A DNA stretch of 64,000 nucleotides from Plasmopara viticola (GCA_001695595.3 MBPM02000010.1:434001-498000), one strand, 5' to 3'; positions 44,941 through 58,000 are shown, numbered from the stretch's first letter. Notes: generated by a model from the sequence alone, not told the origin. Program-made: numbers and translations.

Positions 44941-45336
44941 TCACACCGGTAACCCATTTGCCTTCGACATAGCAAAATACCCTATGGGAAACATGGCAAC
45001 GATAGCAGCACTTACAGCTATAAATCCGATCCACATTATGATTTTCCATACTTTACTGCGCTTCTTAGGCGTCATCTGGGACGCCGACTTTGCTAGTTTA
45101 CTGTATCCCTTACTCGAAACCTTGGCTAAGTTTGCGGCGTTTTCCACTGCATCGTCCGCCGTTCTCGCAGAGTTCACTTGTAGACGAGGTAAGTTAAGAC
45201 TACCCTTGTTGATTGGTAAACGACGACTCTGTCGGGCATTAGTGTTGACATTTACATGGCCGTCCGCGCTGGCAAAATTGGAGCTGCATGCGACAAAGGT
45301 GGCGACGAGAAAGACGTTAACGACTCGGAAATTCAT
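44941..45336 (-). CDS. Secreted RRLP-motif effector candidate, third copy (short)
   Basis: A 131-aa protein with the same plan as 30887-31462 and 34735-35211. Signal peptide at 1-24 (VVNVFLVATFVACSSNFASA). RQSRRLP has RRLP at 38-41. The middle is shorter (SARTADDAVENAANLAKV). A basic TPKKRSKVWK comes before a hydrophobic segment (IIMWIGFIAVSAAIVAMFP), and a tail of about 15 residues follows. Start at the ATG at 45336. It is the shortest intact member and lacks both the 13-residue repeats and the VDEVEGEAG stretch, so the middle is the region free to vary. Confidence 0.8.
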   Translation of the reverse strand: MNFRVVNVFLVATFVACSSNFASADGHVNVNTNARQSRRLPINKGSLNLPRLQVNSARTADDAVENAANLAKVSSKGYSKLAKSASQMTPKKRSKVWKIIMWIGFIAVSAAIVAMFPIGYFAMSKANGLPV

Positions 45337-45339
45337 GAC

Positions 45340-46829
45340 GTTTGAGTATCAGCACTTTGACGAAGTTGTTTTTTTCGCGCAGGCAAATCCAAGAGAAATG
45401 CATCATTACTGCCCCAGCGCTCTTACGGTTCCTGTTGCTTACATGAGCAAATAGACTTCAAACATATGGCCGAAACTATCCTTTACTTTGCAACACAGCA
45501 ATGTCGTCCTATTGACCACTTGATTTTGCATTCGTTTTTGCGCTTTTAGTCCAATGTCATGAAGCCCATTACTCGTTTCAACGCCAAAACCCTTTTCTGA
45601 GCACGAATTACAATGCTATCGCACAGCATTCACACGCACGCTAACTCCCTCGGCTGACTTCTTTATTAAAGCAAGATGCAGATTACACGGAAAGACTCAC
45701 AATGACGCGTGTACGTACAAACTTGACACCAATGCTGCAAACTATCCGAGCGGAACCTGTTTACTGCTGTCTATACTCGTAACAGTAATGTACAATAAAT
45801 CACATTGCGAGGGCATTGTAAGGTTTGAGATCCTTTGACAAGCATGCGCGTCGTTAGCGTCGTCCGCACTTGAACAATTAGACAAAAGTCACCCATGAAA
45901 TCACCTTTACCTATGGTGAGAAAAAAATGTGAAATTACTGCCCGCAGTAACGCAGAGCTGTGGAAAATTTACCAGGTCAGTAATGTGCAAGACATTGATT
46001 TCTCAGCAAGCAGTGAAGGCAAGCAACCTTTTTAAAAACGCGTGGAGAAATTTATCATTGTCGTGTATTATCAGCGCACCCTCTTTTTTCATCAACTTAT
46101 GATCAGGTGCTGCTTGCTCATCGACCATACATCCAGATACGGATTTTGCGTACGTAAAGAGTATTATCCTTAGGTCACATTTATACCTTTTTTTCTGTGC
46201 TACCCAATACAGTATCACTTTCGAATGGTAGGCGAACATTTTTTGCAAGACGCTGAGTTAAGCCTGAAGACTCGCAAACGCTCTTCGTCACATATATAAT
46301 CAATTTTGCGATGAATTATGTCTCGATTGCCTGAATATATTACTGTACGATTGGATAGTACTTACTATTCACATGTCCCTCAGATGTTAAGATACAAATT
46401 TATACACATTTCTGCTTATAGCCTTTCCAACAAGTAAGAAAATTGGGAGCCTACAACCTAGCGCTCCGGTGCAATTTTCACTGTCGACAAACTCCATCAT
46501 AAGTGACTTCTGTATACTCGCAAATATTTTTTCGAGCTGTAATTGAGCTCTACGAAGTGTACGTCGGACAAGAAAAAGGAAATGATGGTAAAGAAGCCTC
46601 GGTCACTTCGCGATGCATCTTTATATGGAAAGCCAACATTGCAAAAAAGAAAATGGCGTTTTACAAACCCACAACATTTATTTGTAATAATGATTCTATG
46701 TGGAGTTCTGAAGCTCGTTTACTAGTCCGAAAACAAGTTTCAGTTTTGGCATCGATAAATTTAATGCTCGATAGTGCTACAGAATGACTCCTCTTCTGAC
46801 ATTTTTTTTCGCTGGACAATAGAGCATCG
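45340..46829. other. Duplicated upstream DNA, no gene
   Basis: 45665-45870 repeats the upstream block of 36960-37240. 46440-46570 repeats a stretch near 34170-34280 ('gtcgacaaa', 'ttttcgag', 'acgaagtgtac'). No coding frame supported. Confidence 0.55.
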
Positions 46830-47153
46830 GTCTTGGAAAAGGTTGGGGTGACGCCCTCCTTCCAAGCGCGGGGGCTAAATGCTCGCGCGCTTCGGGCAGG
46901 TGCTCTCAGGCATCTGCAGGTCTCTAACGAGTCTCACCCTCGACGCGACGGTCTCCAGCACCGGGCACCACCTGGGCTCTTACCAAGTCAGAGCTAAACA
47001 AAATAATGGAAGACCCTCACGACCTCGGTGCTGGCTGCACTGCCCGCCGAACGAGACCCGACGGATGCGGACACCACTCTATGCCGTGGACTAGCCAGAC
47101 TGAGCCTAGCACGTGCATAACTTGGCAACGCGATAACGTAATACATTACATTT
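46830..47153 (+). mobile_element. SINE-like element, copy S5
   Basis: Full-length, with a 12-bp target-site duplication aatagagcatcg at 46818-46829 and 47154-47165. The tail uses ATTAC repeats like the LINE copy, not the ACAAT repeats of S1. Confidence 0.94.
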
Positions 47154-47165
47154 AATAGAGCATCG

Positions 47166-47694
47166 CTGACTTATTCTTCTTTCATCGGATGTGATGTACA
47201 CGTCATACCTAATGTGATTCTACACCGGGCCAAGCCACATCTTAACATTTTGAAAGGCCCAAAATCGAACGTACCGGCGATAGCATTTGACTGATGTTCA
47301 ACAGACGTACATCTGCCATATTTTCTTGGGTCTATCGCGTATAGGTTTTTCAGATCAAGCGACATTGAAATCATGTCGAGCTTTCCCGGGTAGCGTGGGA
47401 AGTCACAGCTCTTCTCTCGCCAATGCAGCATCCCGTGCATACGTTCTTATGCGTTGTAGAACGCAATCCTCATATGCCTCTGGCTAGCTGATTGTAGCGC
47501 TTGTAGATGATAGCCTGGGAGCGATGACGTCAAATCTAGCTTCCTGGACAAGCAGACACGCGAGGGTTGACATGAGATCTTCACGGCTAAGACGAGGCGT
47601 ACACAGCACGGTGCCAATCCTTTTTTTTGCTATGTCTTATATTTTGTCAACTTCGAGTCACGATAAGGTGATTTCTTAGAATTTTCTTGCTGGA
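47166..47694. other. Intergenic DNA between two SINE-like elements
   Basis: About 530 bp with nothing recognised. Confidence 0.5.
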
Positions 47695-47707
47695 TTATGC
47701 ATGCGTG

Positions 47708-48033
47708 TCTCGGAAAAGGTCGGGGTGACGCCCTCCTTCCAAGCGCGGGGGCTAGATGCTCGCGCGCTTCGGGCAGGTGCTCTCGGGCATCTGCAGGTCT
47801 CTTACGAGTCTCACCCTCGACGAGACGGTCTCCAGCACCAAAGCGCCACCTGGGCTCTTATCAAGTCAGAGCTTAACAAAATAATGGAAGACCCTCATGA
47901 CCTCGGTGCTGGCTGCACTGCCCGCCGAATGAGACCCGACGTATGCGGACACCACTCTATGCCGTGGACTAGCCAGACTGAGCCTAGCTCGTGCATAACT
48001 TGGCAACGCGATAACGTAATACATTACATTACA
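47708..48033 (+). mobile_element. SINE-like element, copy S6
   Basis: Full-length, 13-bp target-site duplication ttatgcatgcgtg at 47695-47707 and 48034-48046. ATTAC-type tail. Inserted into a duplicated block: the equivalents near 37970 ('catgcatgcgccacgaatc') and 41475 ('catgcaccacgaatc') are unoccupied. Confidence 0.94.
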
Positions 48034-48439
48034 TTATGCATGCGTGCCACAAATCCAAAACGTTCATGGTATCACGAGTTTTCGCTGAATAGTGAGAGTC
48101 ACGTTCCCTACGGCTCTGAACAAGTGGATTGATCTCTTAGTGAGCTAAAGTGTGGTTGAGAGCTTCAATCACATGTTATATCTCACCGGAAAAAAGTAGC
48201 ATTCTTATTTAAATTTGTAATCAAATCACCCCTGTAATTCCATTCATTTTATTCTACACTGTATAGCTGCACTATGCAGGATAACAATCAGTATGCAACC
48301 GATAAAACACCGATAGAGTGGAATTAATACTATATTGGTATAGTATCGGTAGCCTTCAATGTTAACAGCTTTACCACTTAGACTTGGATGCTTGCCAAAC
48401 ACTTAAAGGGCGTGTTTCTCATCACTCTTAGAAACTAAT

Positions 48440-50930
48440 GCAAAATGTCGTTTTGAAATAAGCAGCAAAGAAGACGTCTGCTTAACTGTTTCTGCTTACA
48501 AATCGGTCTCCGCGCGTGGGTGGCGAGCATCGATTGATTTTCCTGCTAGAGAGCTGTTCAAGCAACGGAGGTCCTAAATATTACTTTGCACTTTACCGCG
48601 GAAGGGAACGCACGTCAAGCATTCTCTCCTTCTCGGCAGTCATTAGGCATCTCTCTACCTCTGGGCAAGGAAAATGACAAGGAGCGTCGCGAGAGCTCCA
48701 TTATACGATAAACTGGTTCTTCGTCCACTAAGGCTCCAAAGAGACCTTAGGTTAACAAATTTCCGTAAGATAGCTCTATTGGCAAAAAGCACGCTTTGGA
48801 AGCTTCAGACTTGTAGTCAGACCAACTGCTCATGTAAAGGCCTCATCCACCAAAACAGGAAAGCCCATGGCTTGCAGGGATCAGAACCCGACCCGGATAC
48901 CCTTGTTGATTAGACGATAAAGTCAATGACGACTATTTTAGTAAATTTCTCATATAGGCTCCACTGCAGTCGCAGTGGCTATGTGTGACTCGCCCACAGT
49001 CGGCTGCCACAATGTTCGCTCAATTATTATTTAGATATCGTATGTCCAACGAAAAAAAAGAGAATACCACTCAACCCATGCAGCCCATACCACCGAGCAG
49101 TATAATAATCTGCTTCGCACGCCACGAAAGCTCAACGGGCCTACTTCTTCCATGACATACAGCAGCGATATCGGCTCAAAAAAGGATTGCTATTCTCTGG
49201 CAGCTGTGCACGTGCTTTTCATATTCCGCGTAAGAAGACCACTCAACCTTGTAAGAAGCGGTGGTATAAGTTAATCAAATTAGCATCTTTATGGTATATA
49301 ACATGTTTTGGGACTGAGTGAACCCTTGGAGTGCTACAACCCGAATTTAAGCCACCATATCAGCCTTTATCACTTCCGCGAGATTAAGGAAAAAATCGTT
49401 CGCTTGGTGTGTCAATGACCCACCGCCACCACTCACCAAATCCATGCGCAGGTAACGAAAATTACGAGCGTGTGTTCTGTGTCTCTCAAACTTCGTGGCC
49501 AAAAGCCTACGGCACGAAATCGTTGCGTTTGCAGATCGCACCGGTTTTCTTGTAGTCGTTCCAAAGCTATTCTTGTGGTGCCCACAAGTTCTGTAAAACT
49601 GATATTACTCCTTAATTTCGAAGAAGCTCTTGGATCTCGTGAAATTGCCTCAAATTTGCAATGCTCTCTATATGTAAATACTGCTAGCCTTGGCAGCTCC
49701 TGCGCACTAGATAAGGCCACTGACGCCTTGTTACTGCGGGATGTTCTTGCGCGATCGGGGTACGCGGTTGAGTTTGTACCGAGGCCGGGCTGGTAACCAC
49801 TCCCCAACTTTCTCTGACCTGTGAGAAGAGATTGGCTCCTTCGTGATTGGTGTCCATGAGTTTTATAGTAAGACCGACTGTCACATGACTTACGTGTTTT
49901 ACAAACTGCATCAGGGAGTCACTTTCCTGCGTAGCCGCCGTATGGACATTTGGACTTGCCTTTTCATGGGTTGTTAATAGGGACTTTTCTGCCGACCAAG
50001 CGAACTTGTCCAGCGGTCAAAGACCCTTCTGTGTTTAGCAACATGACTCCGATGAGCATTTAGGTAGTTATTTACGATCGTTATTTGGAAAGAAAATTGA
50101 GATTCATTCGAAGAGCTCTTTATAGTATCTAAAATAACTTGCATTCGAAAAAATTGCGATATCCTTTCCTAAAGGCAACTCTTTAAAGCAGCTGCTCACA
50201 TCAATCAAGAAAGATAATCAAAACCTCTAAACAACCCAACACAATCAAAACGTGATGAAAAGGCTACCGCAACAAAACTAGTCATAACGTCAATGTATGA
50301 AAGTAAAGTAAAAGTCAATACAATTACTTCGTGGCTTTGAACGTCTATTTTGATTAATATGAAATTTCTTTATTTCTAGAAATATAGCAAACATGAACAC
50401 TTACGTTTCGGTCAGGTCCCGACTACTAATAAAGAAATTTAGTCTTTAAGCAACTAAAGTATTTTTCTCTGCTTTTGAAGCCAAAGGCTTTTCGAAGAAG
50501 TCAGCACTTCATCCAAAAGCGCAAAAAAAGCTGCTCAAGCTGGTAAAGAAGTATCTATTGATTCTCACCAGGTAGTATCGCTGCTTCTCTTAATGAGAAT
50601 GAGAAGCTTTTGCAGAAGTAATGGATAGCTATGGGGCTAGATCAATGATCGAACATGGCCTTAGCTGAACGAAATTGTTTAGCTGCAGTCAAATCACTCG
50701 TATCTAATATTGTAGATCAAGGCGCTCAAGCTTTTCGAGCTTTATACAGGGCAGCGAGGATTTATCAATCGTGTTCGAGGTGAACTGTAAAATCCTACTG
50801 GTGTGGGTGTCTGCAGAAAAAACCCGCTAGTGATACTGTGCGAAGGACTGAAAAAGCCATAAAGTGATTTTGTTTCCAAAAAGACTGAACTGAAATACCT
50901 TCTTTATATTTCTGACATCCTGATATTCTA
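48440..50930 (+). repeat. Degenerate repeat module, copy M2; left arm of a large inverted repeat
   Basis: About 2.5 kb that matches the reverse complement of 52430-55000. Examples are 'gagaataccactcaaccc' at 49064, 'cctttcctaaaggcaactctt', 'catgaacacttacgtttcggtcag' shortened to its core, and 'aaatcctactggtgt' near 50790. Scattered coding-like pieces remain (EEAKAAAIQKKSEFQLK just beyond, near 50970), but stops and shifts are frequent. The family is unknown. Confidence 0.75.
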
Positions 50931-51547
50931 GACAATCCAAGTTGTCTTGTGGGTCCCAGGTGATTGTGTCAACAGAGGAAGCTAAAGCAGCTGCAATACA
51001 AAAAAAGAGTGAATTTCAGTTGAAAACGATGCAAAGGCAGAGCGGAGCGAGTTCAGAATCGCTGTCTCCACCAAACACGATGACTACGCGAGGTTTACGA
51101 CCACTTTGGAAGCAAAGCTGAGCAAGCCTTAGTCTGTTGCAAGCAAGACAACAAAGACTCTCGATTGCGCATTTACCAGGAAACAAAGCGCCAGAAGCAC
51201 CGACGAGCGCACACACAACTTGGCACAATTAAACTATGATATTTATGCAGCTTAGAGTATAAAGCATTCCCGTAATAATTAGCTTGATTTTGAAGTTGGT
51301 TAAACGTCAACTTTTGTAAGCAAATGATTGCGTCACGTGAGTTCGTATAGCTTGCCGCCCAAAATGATTCGTACGTAAAGCTCCTCTTATTTGTCTCGAT
51401 GCAACGATTTATCCAAAAATTGCAGTGATAAATGCCAGTCTAAAGTCAACATTCCTAATTGCATTTTATCTCTATACTAACTTTGTACCAGGTACTACTT
51501 ATTTGCTAGGCACACAATTCTTATAATCATACTACCAATTCGTCTTT
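50931..51547. other. Centre of the inverted repeat, left part
   Basis: Single-copy DNA between the arms. A plus frame near 50968-51110 (VSTEEAKAAAIQKKSEFQLK) and a minus frame at 51016-51228 both look mildly coding and compete for the same bases. Neither can be called a gene. Confidence 0.45.
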
Positions 51548-52312
51548 TTACCGTGGCCCTAGAGGCAATTGGCCAGCCAATTTTGCCGCCAGCTGGAGCA
51601 TCACATTCGTCGGTGCACTCATCGTCTCCATCTGCTTTTCAGGAATCTGCTTTTGCTGGTTGAAACGCTGCTCTTCCAACTTGACCCGTTGTTCGTCAAG
51701 CTTCAATTGTCTTTCTTCTCGCTCGAGCTTTCGTTGCCGCAGCACGACCTTGGAGTCATACAGTAACAAGGTCAAGTTCTGCCTCTGTTGACGCACTAGA
51801 GCCGTCTGTCCTCACAATTTCCTCTGCTGTCATGGTCTTCTACTCCTTCTCGCTTTTGCAGAAAGTCTAGCTGCATCTTCAAGTGCCAATTGCGCCACAA
51901 GAGATTTTCGATTGGTCCTCTTCGCCATCTTCCGTCGCCAATGTTCATCTTTCATCTACGATTCACATGAGCATACAATGTGGCGTATGTGCCATATTGC
52001 AATAGTATGGTAAGGTTCTTTATACCAAAGCTTGGCGTTGGGTCAGGAGCTTCGCACAGTCGGCGTTCAACATAATGTGCCCGATCCTCGCAGCTTCTGC
52101 AGCTTCCCCGAAACAAAAGCCTCCGCGAGTGCTTAGTACGGCGCTTGTATGCACAACCGTCATTTGTGGGCCAATAAAGCACGATCCGCTTGATAGGCTG
52201 AAGCCACCAACTCTCACGTCTTGGCTATGTCTCCATGAGAGCTTGCCCACGGTTTGTTGTCGATTACTTCACGCAGCAGTGCAATGTCGGTCACGGTCGA
52301 AAAGCGGAAGGT
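51548..52312 (-). pseudogene. Decayed SANT/Myb-like protein gene with coiled-coil tail
   Basis: On the minus strand, near 52300-52210, one frame reads DIALLREVIDNKPW...HGDIAKT, then TGA where this oomycete-expanded family usually has TWE, then ELVASA. After several shifts another frame gives RTNRKSLVAQLALEDAARLS near 51930. A third gives a charged heptad-like stretch (LRQRKLEREERQLKLDEQRV) at about 51745-51680 and ends VMLQLAAKLAGQLPLGPR. The order, DNA-binding domain then Glu/Lys/Arg coiled coil, is that of the many transposon-associated SANT-like proteins of Phytophthora. Frameshifts and at least one stop disable it. The family assignment rests on short motifs. Confidence 0.5.
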
Positions 52313-52429
52313 ATCATGGATACGGTCACTTCACGGCTAAGTAAAAACAAATTATATCAGAGAAGAATGATACACTGTACGAGTAACATATGTTCGAATA
52401 AAGGACCAATGATGTATTAAAGAAGCTGA

Positions 52430-55000
52430 ATCACAAGAAGCAACGAAACGGAATAGTAATTGTTTGTGAAACGGAAAGGATTCTCGACGAAGATTACTTT
52501 GAAAACCACAAATCAACCTGAGTTGTTTAAAATATTAGTAGGTCAGAAATATAAAGAAGGTATTTCAATTCAGTTTTTCAGGAAACAAAAGCGATCAATG
52601 GCCTCTTCTACTCCTTCGCACAGAACGTAGTTTTGCCATCTTTGCTTTCTTCTCTTGCGATCTTTTTCTTCAGACACCTACACCAGTAGGATTTTACATT
52701 TTACCTCGAACAAGATTGACTAAATCTGGCTGCCCTGACACCAAGAATTTGAGCGCCTTTGTCTACAATACCAGATACGAGTGGTTTAACTGCGTGCTAT
52801 ACAGTTTCTCTCAGCTAGAGCCATGTTTTATCATTTATCCAGCTCCACAGCGGTCCACTAGCGTCTCCATTTATATTAAACGATGCAGCGATACTACCTG
52901 GTGAAAAACAAAAGATACTTCTGTACCAGCTTAAGCAGCTTTTTTCCACGATTTTGGATGAAGTGCTGACTTCCTTAAAAAGCCTGCAGCTTGAGAAGCA
53001 TTGAAAAATACTTTTTGTTGCTTTAAAAACTTTTTTTTGCAGTTGGGAGCTGACCGAAACTTGGGTGTTCATGTTTGCTATCTTTTAAGAGATAAAGAGA
53101 TTTCGAATAAATCAAAGAGATGTTCGAAGCACCAAAGTAAATGTCTTGGCTTTTCTTTTATTTAATACATTGATGTTATGACTACTTTTGCCGCGGTGGC
53201 CTTTTCATCACGCTTTGATTTTGTTGGGTTGTTCAGAGGTTTTAATAATTTTTCTTGTATGATGTGAGCAGCAGATTTAAAGAATTGCCTCTAGGAAAAA
53301 TTATCGCACTTACTTAATTTTTCGAATGCAAGTTATTTTAAATACCATAAAACGCCCTTCGAATGAATCTTAATCTTCTTTCCAAATAACGATCATAACC
53401 ACCTACCTTAATGCTCATCGAAGTCATATTGCTAAATACCGGAGGGTCTTTGACCGCAGGACAAGTTCGCCTGATCGGCAGAGAAGTTCCTATTAACAAC
53501 CCATGAAAAGGCAAGTCTAAATGTCCTATACGGCGGCTACGCAGAAAAGCGACTCCTCGATGCAGTTTGTAAAATGCTTAAGACATGCAAATGTCGGTCT
53601 TACTATAAAAATCATGGACCACAATTACAAAAAGCCAATCTCTTTTCACAGGTCGGGGTAAGTCGTGGAGTGCTCACTGGATCGCGCTAAGGCTGCTGAA
53701 AGCAACAAGGTCTCAGCGTCCTTATCTGATGCATAGTTTCTGCCAAGGCTAGCAGTACTTACATATAGAGGGCTTCGTAAATTTAAGGCAGTTTCACGAG
53801 ATCCAAGAGCTTCTTTAAGATTAAAAAGTAATATAGCTTTACAGAACTTGCGGGTGCCGCAAGAATAGCCTTGGATTGACTACGAGTAGGCCGGTGCCAT
53901 CTGCAATCGAAACAATGATCGCACCGATTTAATGCCGTAGGCTTTTGTCCGCGCAGTCAAAGCGACTCAGAATACACGCGCGGAGCTTACGCTCCTAGCT
54001 CATGGATTTTGGTAAGTAGTGGTGGTGAGCTATGGACACAATTTTACCTTGATCTCGCGGAAGAATTATAGTTCGTTTATTGTGGATTAAATTCAGGTAG
54101 TAGCGCCCTAAAGGTTTACTCAGTCCCAAAACAGGTTATATACCATTCGGGTGCTGGTTCGATTAACTTAGGCTATATCATACCACCGCTTCTTACGAGG
54201 CCGAGTGATCTCCTTGCGCGAAATATGAAAAGCACGTGCACAGATGCCGTGGAATAGCAATCCTTTTTTAGCCAATACCGCTGCTGTATGTCATGGAAGG
54301 AGTAGCCTCTGTTGAGCCCTCAAGGAGTGCAAAGCAGATAAGTTCACTGCTCGGTGCCATGGCTGCATGGGTTGAGTGGTATTCTCTTGCTCTTTCTCGT
54401 TAGACACACAATTTTCAAAAAAGTAATCTTGCAAGCATGATGACTGGCGTCGGAAGCTGACTGTGGGCGAGTCACACATAGCCACTGCGATAGTGACTTC
54501 GGCATCGGAGCCCAGAAGAGACATGTACTGTAGATTGTCGTCTTTGACGTCACCGTCTCTCTCCTGGCAGTGACCCCATCAACAAGGGTATTCAGGTCGG
54601 GTTTTAATCCCTGTAAGCCATGGACTTTTCTATTTTGGTGGATGCGGCCTTTACATGGCCGGTTGGTCGGACGGCAAGTCTGAAGCATTTTAAGCGTGCT
54701 TCTTGACAATAGGGTATATTTACGACAATTTCGATAACCTCAGGTGTCTTTGGAGCCTTAATGAACGAAAAGCCAGTCTATTGTATGCCAGAGCGCCCGC
54801 GATCATTTTCATTGCCCAAAGGTAGAGGTGTCTGATGACTACCGAGCAGGAGAGAATGTTAGACGTGCGTGACTTCGGCCGATCGATTTCTAATTGTTAC
54901 TGTAAAGGATGAAGACTTTCTGTACGATAATCATCTGGAGGCGATTGGTGCTTCCAAATGCGATGCTTTGGGCCGAGAAAAAATCCCAATTTGGTTTCTA
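52430..55000 (-). repeat. Degenerate repeat module, copy M3; right arm of a large inverted repeat
   Basis: Reverse complement of M2 and parallel to M4 (61140-63995). Minus-strand reading near 54840-54720 gives SNILSCSVVIRHLYLWAMKM and RSLRLQRHLRLSKLS. Near 54640 it gives NRKVHGLQGLKPDLNTLV. Near 54540 it gives DDNLQYMSLLGSDAEVTIAV in another frame. M3 thus keeps more coding-like sequence than M1 or M2, but the pieces lie in different frames. Function unknown. Confidence 0.75.
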
Positions 55001-58000
55001 TGACATATAATGGGGGCCATAGGTTAGAGTGTTTCCAATTATTGGAGGGTCTTGTGAGACCTACCGTAGCATCGAATATAATCAAATTTTTAGAAGTCTG
55101 GTTGTACCACCGAATTACTAGAATCTTTAACGCAGTAATTTGTACTTAGCTTGTTGAAAAATTAGTGATACTTAATAAATGTGCTCGTGTAATGGTATTT
55201 TGATAGCAGTATAACTCAGCATTTGAATATCAAAGTCATTGAACACGATGAAGCTGAATATGAACCCCTGCATTTCAACAAACTTTTAGAAAGCGTTTGC
55301 TGATGTCTACGGTAAATCATCCATAGACGAATGACGCGCGAAAAGAATCAATTGTGTGCTAGAGCTTTACTTCGTGGCACGTACCGTATTTTGAGGCCGA
55401 AACATTATCTGTGGTTGGGTATACGCTCAACAATACATTTCATGCATTCACGGGTTATACACTTCTCTACGTAGATGGACTCAAGCATTCTAAATATTGC
55501 TAACTCTTCGAAGCCTTGATACTTCAAAGATAAGTGGGATCAGGTCTGATAAAAGTCGTCTGCTATGTCTTTGACTCAAATTAAGTTTCCTCTCGAAAGT
55601 TTTTTTTTTGACATCGCGAAAACTTGGCTGAACAAAATCAGCAGGACAAGGTATACAATTGCACTTGTCGAAATAAATTCTTAAAAGAAATGTAGAAAAC
55701 GGTTACACCTCTCAAGTGAAGCTTAATGTACACTAAAATTAATCGCTATGAAGAATAAATTTGACAGTTTCAAATCGAATAATACTTTGTATATACGGAC
55801 CCTCCACGGTAGGCCCAACCGTTAACTATCCCCAGATGATATACGAACACCCAACGCTGCGTATGGGACGTCTTGAAAGGCATTACAACCTCAGCGCTAT
55901 GAGCCTCATATGAGTCCTGGGAGTTTCGCAGCTTTTCGTTAAAAAAATGTTTCATGTTTAATTTCTAAATTCTCATGGAGTCAAATGAAACAATTCTACG
56001 AAATTGTTTTGGCCGGACAGACGTACAAGTAAAATCCTTAGTTTCAAGTCAGTTCCATATCTATTCGCAATAAAGTTAAAGGCTCTGCAAGTCAATTTAA
56101 ATTCAAATACACGCAACTCTGATAGAAGGATCGATCTATTACTAAAGATTGCTGCATATTCACCACCCTAACATATTTTCTTACAATCTTTGGCCCTTCA
56201 TAAAGCACCTATTCGTTTGCTATATCGTGCGGAAAAGCTCTTGAAATTACAAGCAATTCATTTTCTTCAAACAATATTTCTATAAATATATCGAAAGGCT
56301 ACCACCAAAACGAGAAGATACACTCATATGTGGTGGCTGAGTTAGGATCGCGAATCTCACCAATAGCCTACGGCCTGTCGTCGCCTGGAACTAATAATCT
56401 CTTTTGCAAGTCAAACTTATCTTTTACTCTATCAAAAGGATCGTTCTACAAAAAAAGGCTACATACTTGTACAACATTTGATTATTTAACTATTAATGTT
56501 GGGGATCTGTGGTTCAGCAAGAGGATTGTACTTTAGATCCGTACGTAACAGAAAAAATAAAAAAATTGAATGGAACGGCGTTTGCTTTGAGTGTGCTGTT
56601 AGATAAAACTTTGAGATTTGATTTTACAGGCAAATTCCTTACGGTTGATTCAATTATAGGCATTACTTTTTTCAGCATCCCAATCACCTGGGACTACACA
56701 AAAGCATAACATTACAGCGTTAGAAATATTATCATCAATATTAAATATTTCTGGTCTATTACTTCAACTTGTAATAGCTCCCTATCGAGTTGCATGCTTT
56801 ATCCGGAGAAAGACATTTGGCATTGCCACAGAAAATTAGTTTCATTTAAAACAAATGGAAAAAAATAACGATAGGAGCTACAGAAAAAGAAGACATTATT
56901 CATACTGCTCCTGGTAAGCGATTAGATATTATTGGATCGACACTTTGAGAAATGATCTGTACCAAATTAGTGGAGGAGCAGTTGTCCATCAGCAGCGGCT
57001 CGATCGAACTCTGTGTTGTCTTCAAAATCAAGCAACTGAACGTCAAGGAAAAAAATGTTAATACTCGCTGTATGGGTCGTACAATGTCTAGTTATCGTTA
57101 TACCGGTGAAGTGGTGAAATATGAGAAATTGGTCAGCCGACAAGAAAATCAAGTTTTTGTTGACAAAAGTTGGTTCTGATTTTTTGCGCAAAGGGATGGA
57201 CGCTCGGCTCTTTTGAGCCAATATGCACAATAATCAAAGTTTGTCTGGTGTCCTTCAATGTTATGCTCAATTTTTTAAGTTCTTTTCGGCGTCATTGATA
57301 GCAAATCCATGCATCAACTGCATACATTACTTGACCAGTAAAACCGATCATTGAGATCATTTCATCCGACATTTTTTATTCAATACATTTAGGTCATATA
57401 ATTGGTCGTTGAAGCAGTATTGCTAATCAAAAGTGAAGTTATTTCACTTTAAATGTAAGCAATCGGGGAATGCTAACTCTTCAATGAATGTAATATTTGG
57501 CTGTTATACAGCCCTCAATGTTCCAATTAATGTTGTAGCGCTAAACAATGAACTCCCAGATACTAGGCCCGATGAATTGATTCTAATCCTTCCTGTATTT
57601 AGACAAGATTGTGTGCTGTAGATGCTCCAAAAAAACGCATTTTGATTAATAATATAAAATAAACGCAATATTTTAATCGTGGAAGGGGATGATTGCTCAT
57701 CTATAGACACTTGGAATTATTGTTTGCTCCAAGTAAATGTAGTTAATATTCTTCAAGCTTGAAGACAATCGAGAGCTAAACGGAGCTTTTGCTGATGGTT
57801 TTGTCGACCAGTACCTGCTTAAATTTATACAATTTGTGCGTAGCAATAGAGTTAATTAAAAAACTTACAGGTTTAGCAGCAAATTGACCTTTATCAGCGA
57901 TATCGCTGAAAGGAATATATAAACCAGACGTTAGTAATAGAAAGATTTTATCGAAATCTCTGTACCGTTGTCAACCCTAACGCCGAAAGCTACTCGAAGT

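Noticed and set aside
49470..49796. 108-codon plus frame in module M2
   Set aside because: Not conserved as an open frame in M3 or M4, with an overlapping minus frame of similar quality.
51016..51228. Crinkler (CRN) N-terminus suggested by a VCALVGASGALFP stretch
   Set aside because: No LFLAK motif follows, and the plus strand of the same bases is at least as coding-like. Too short to call.
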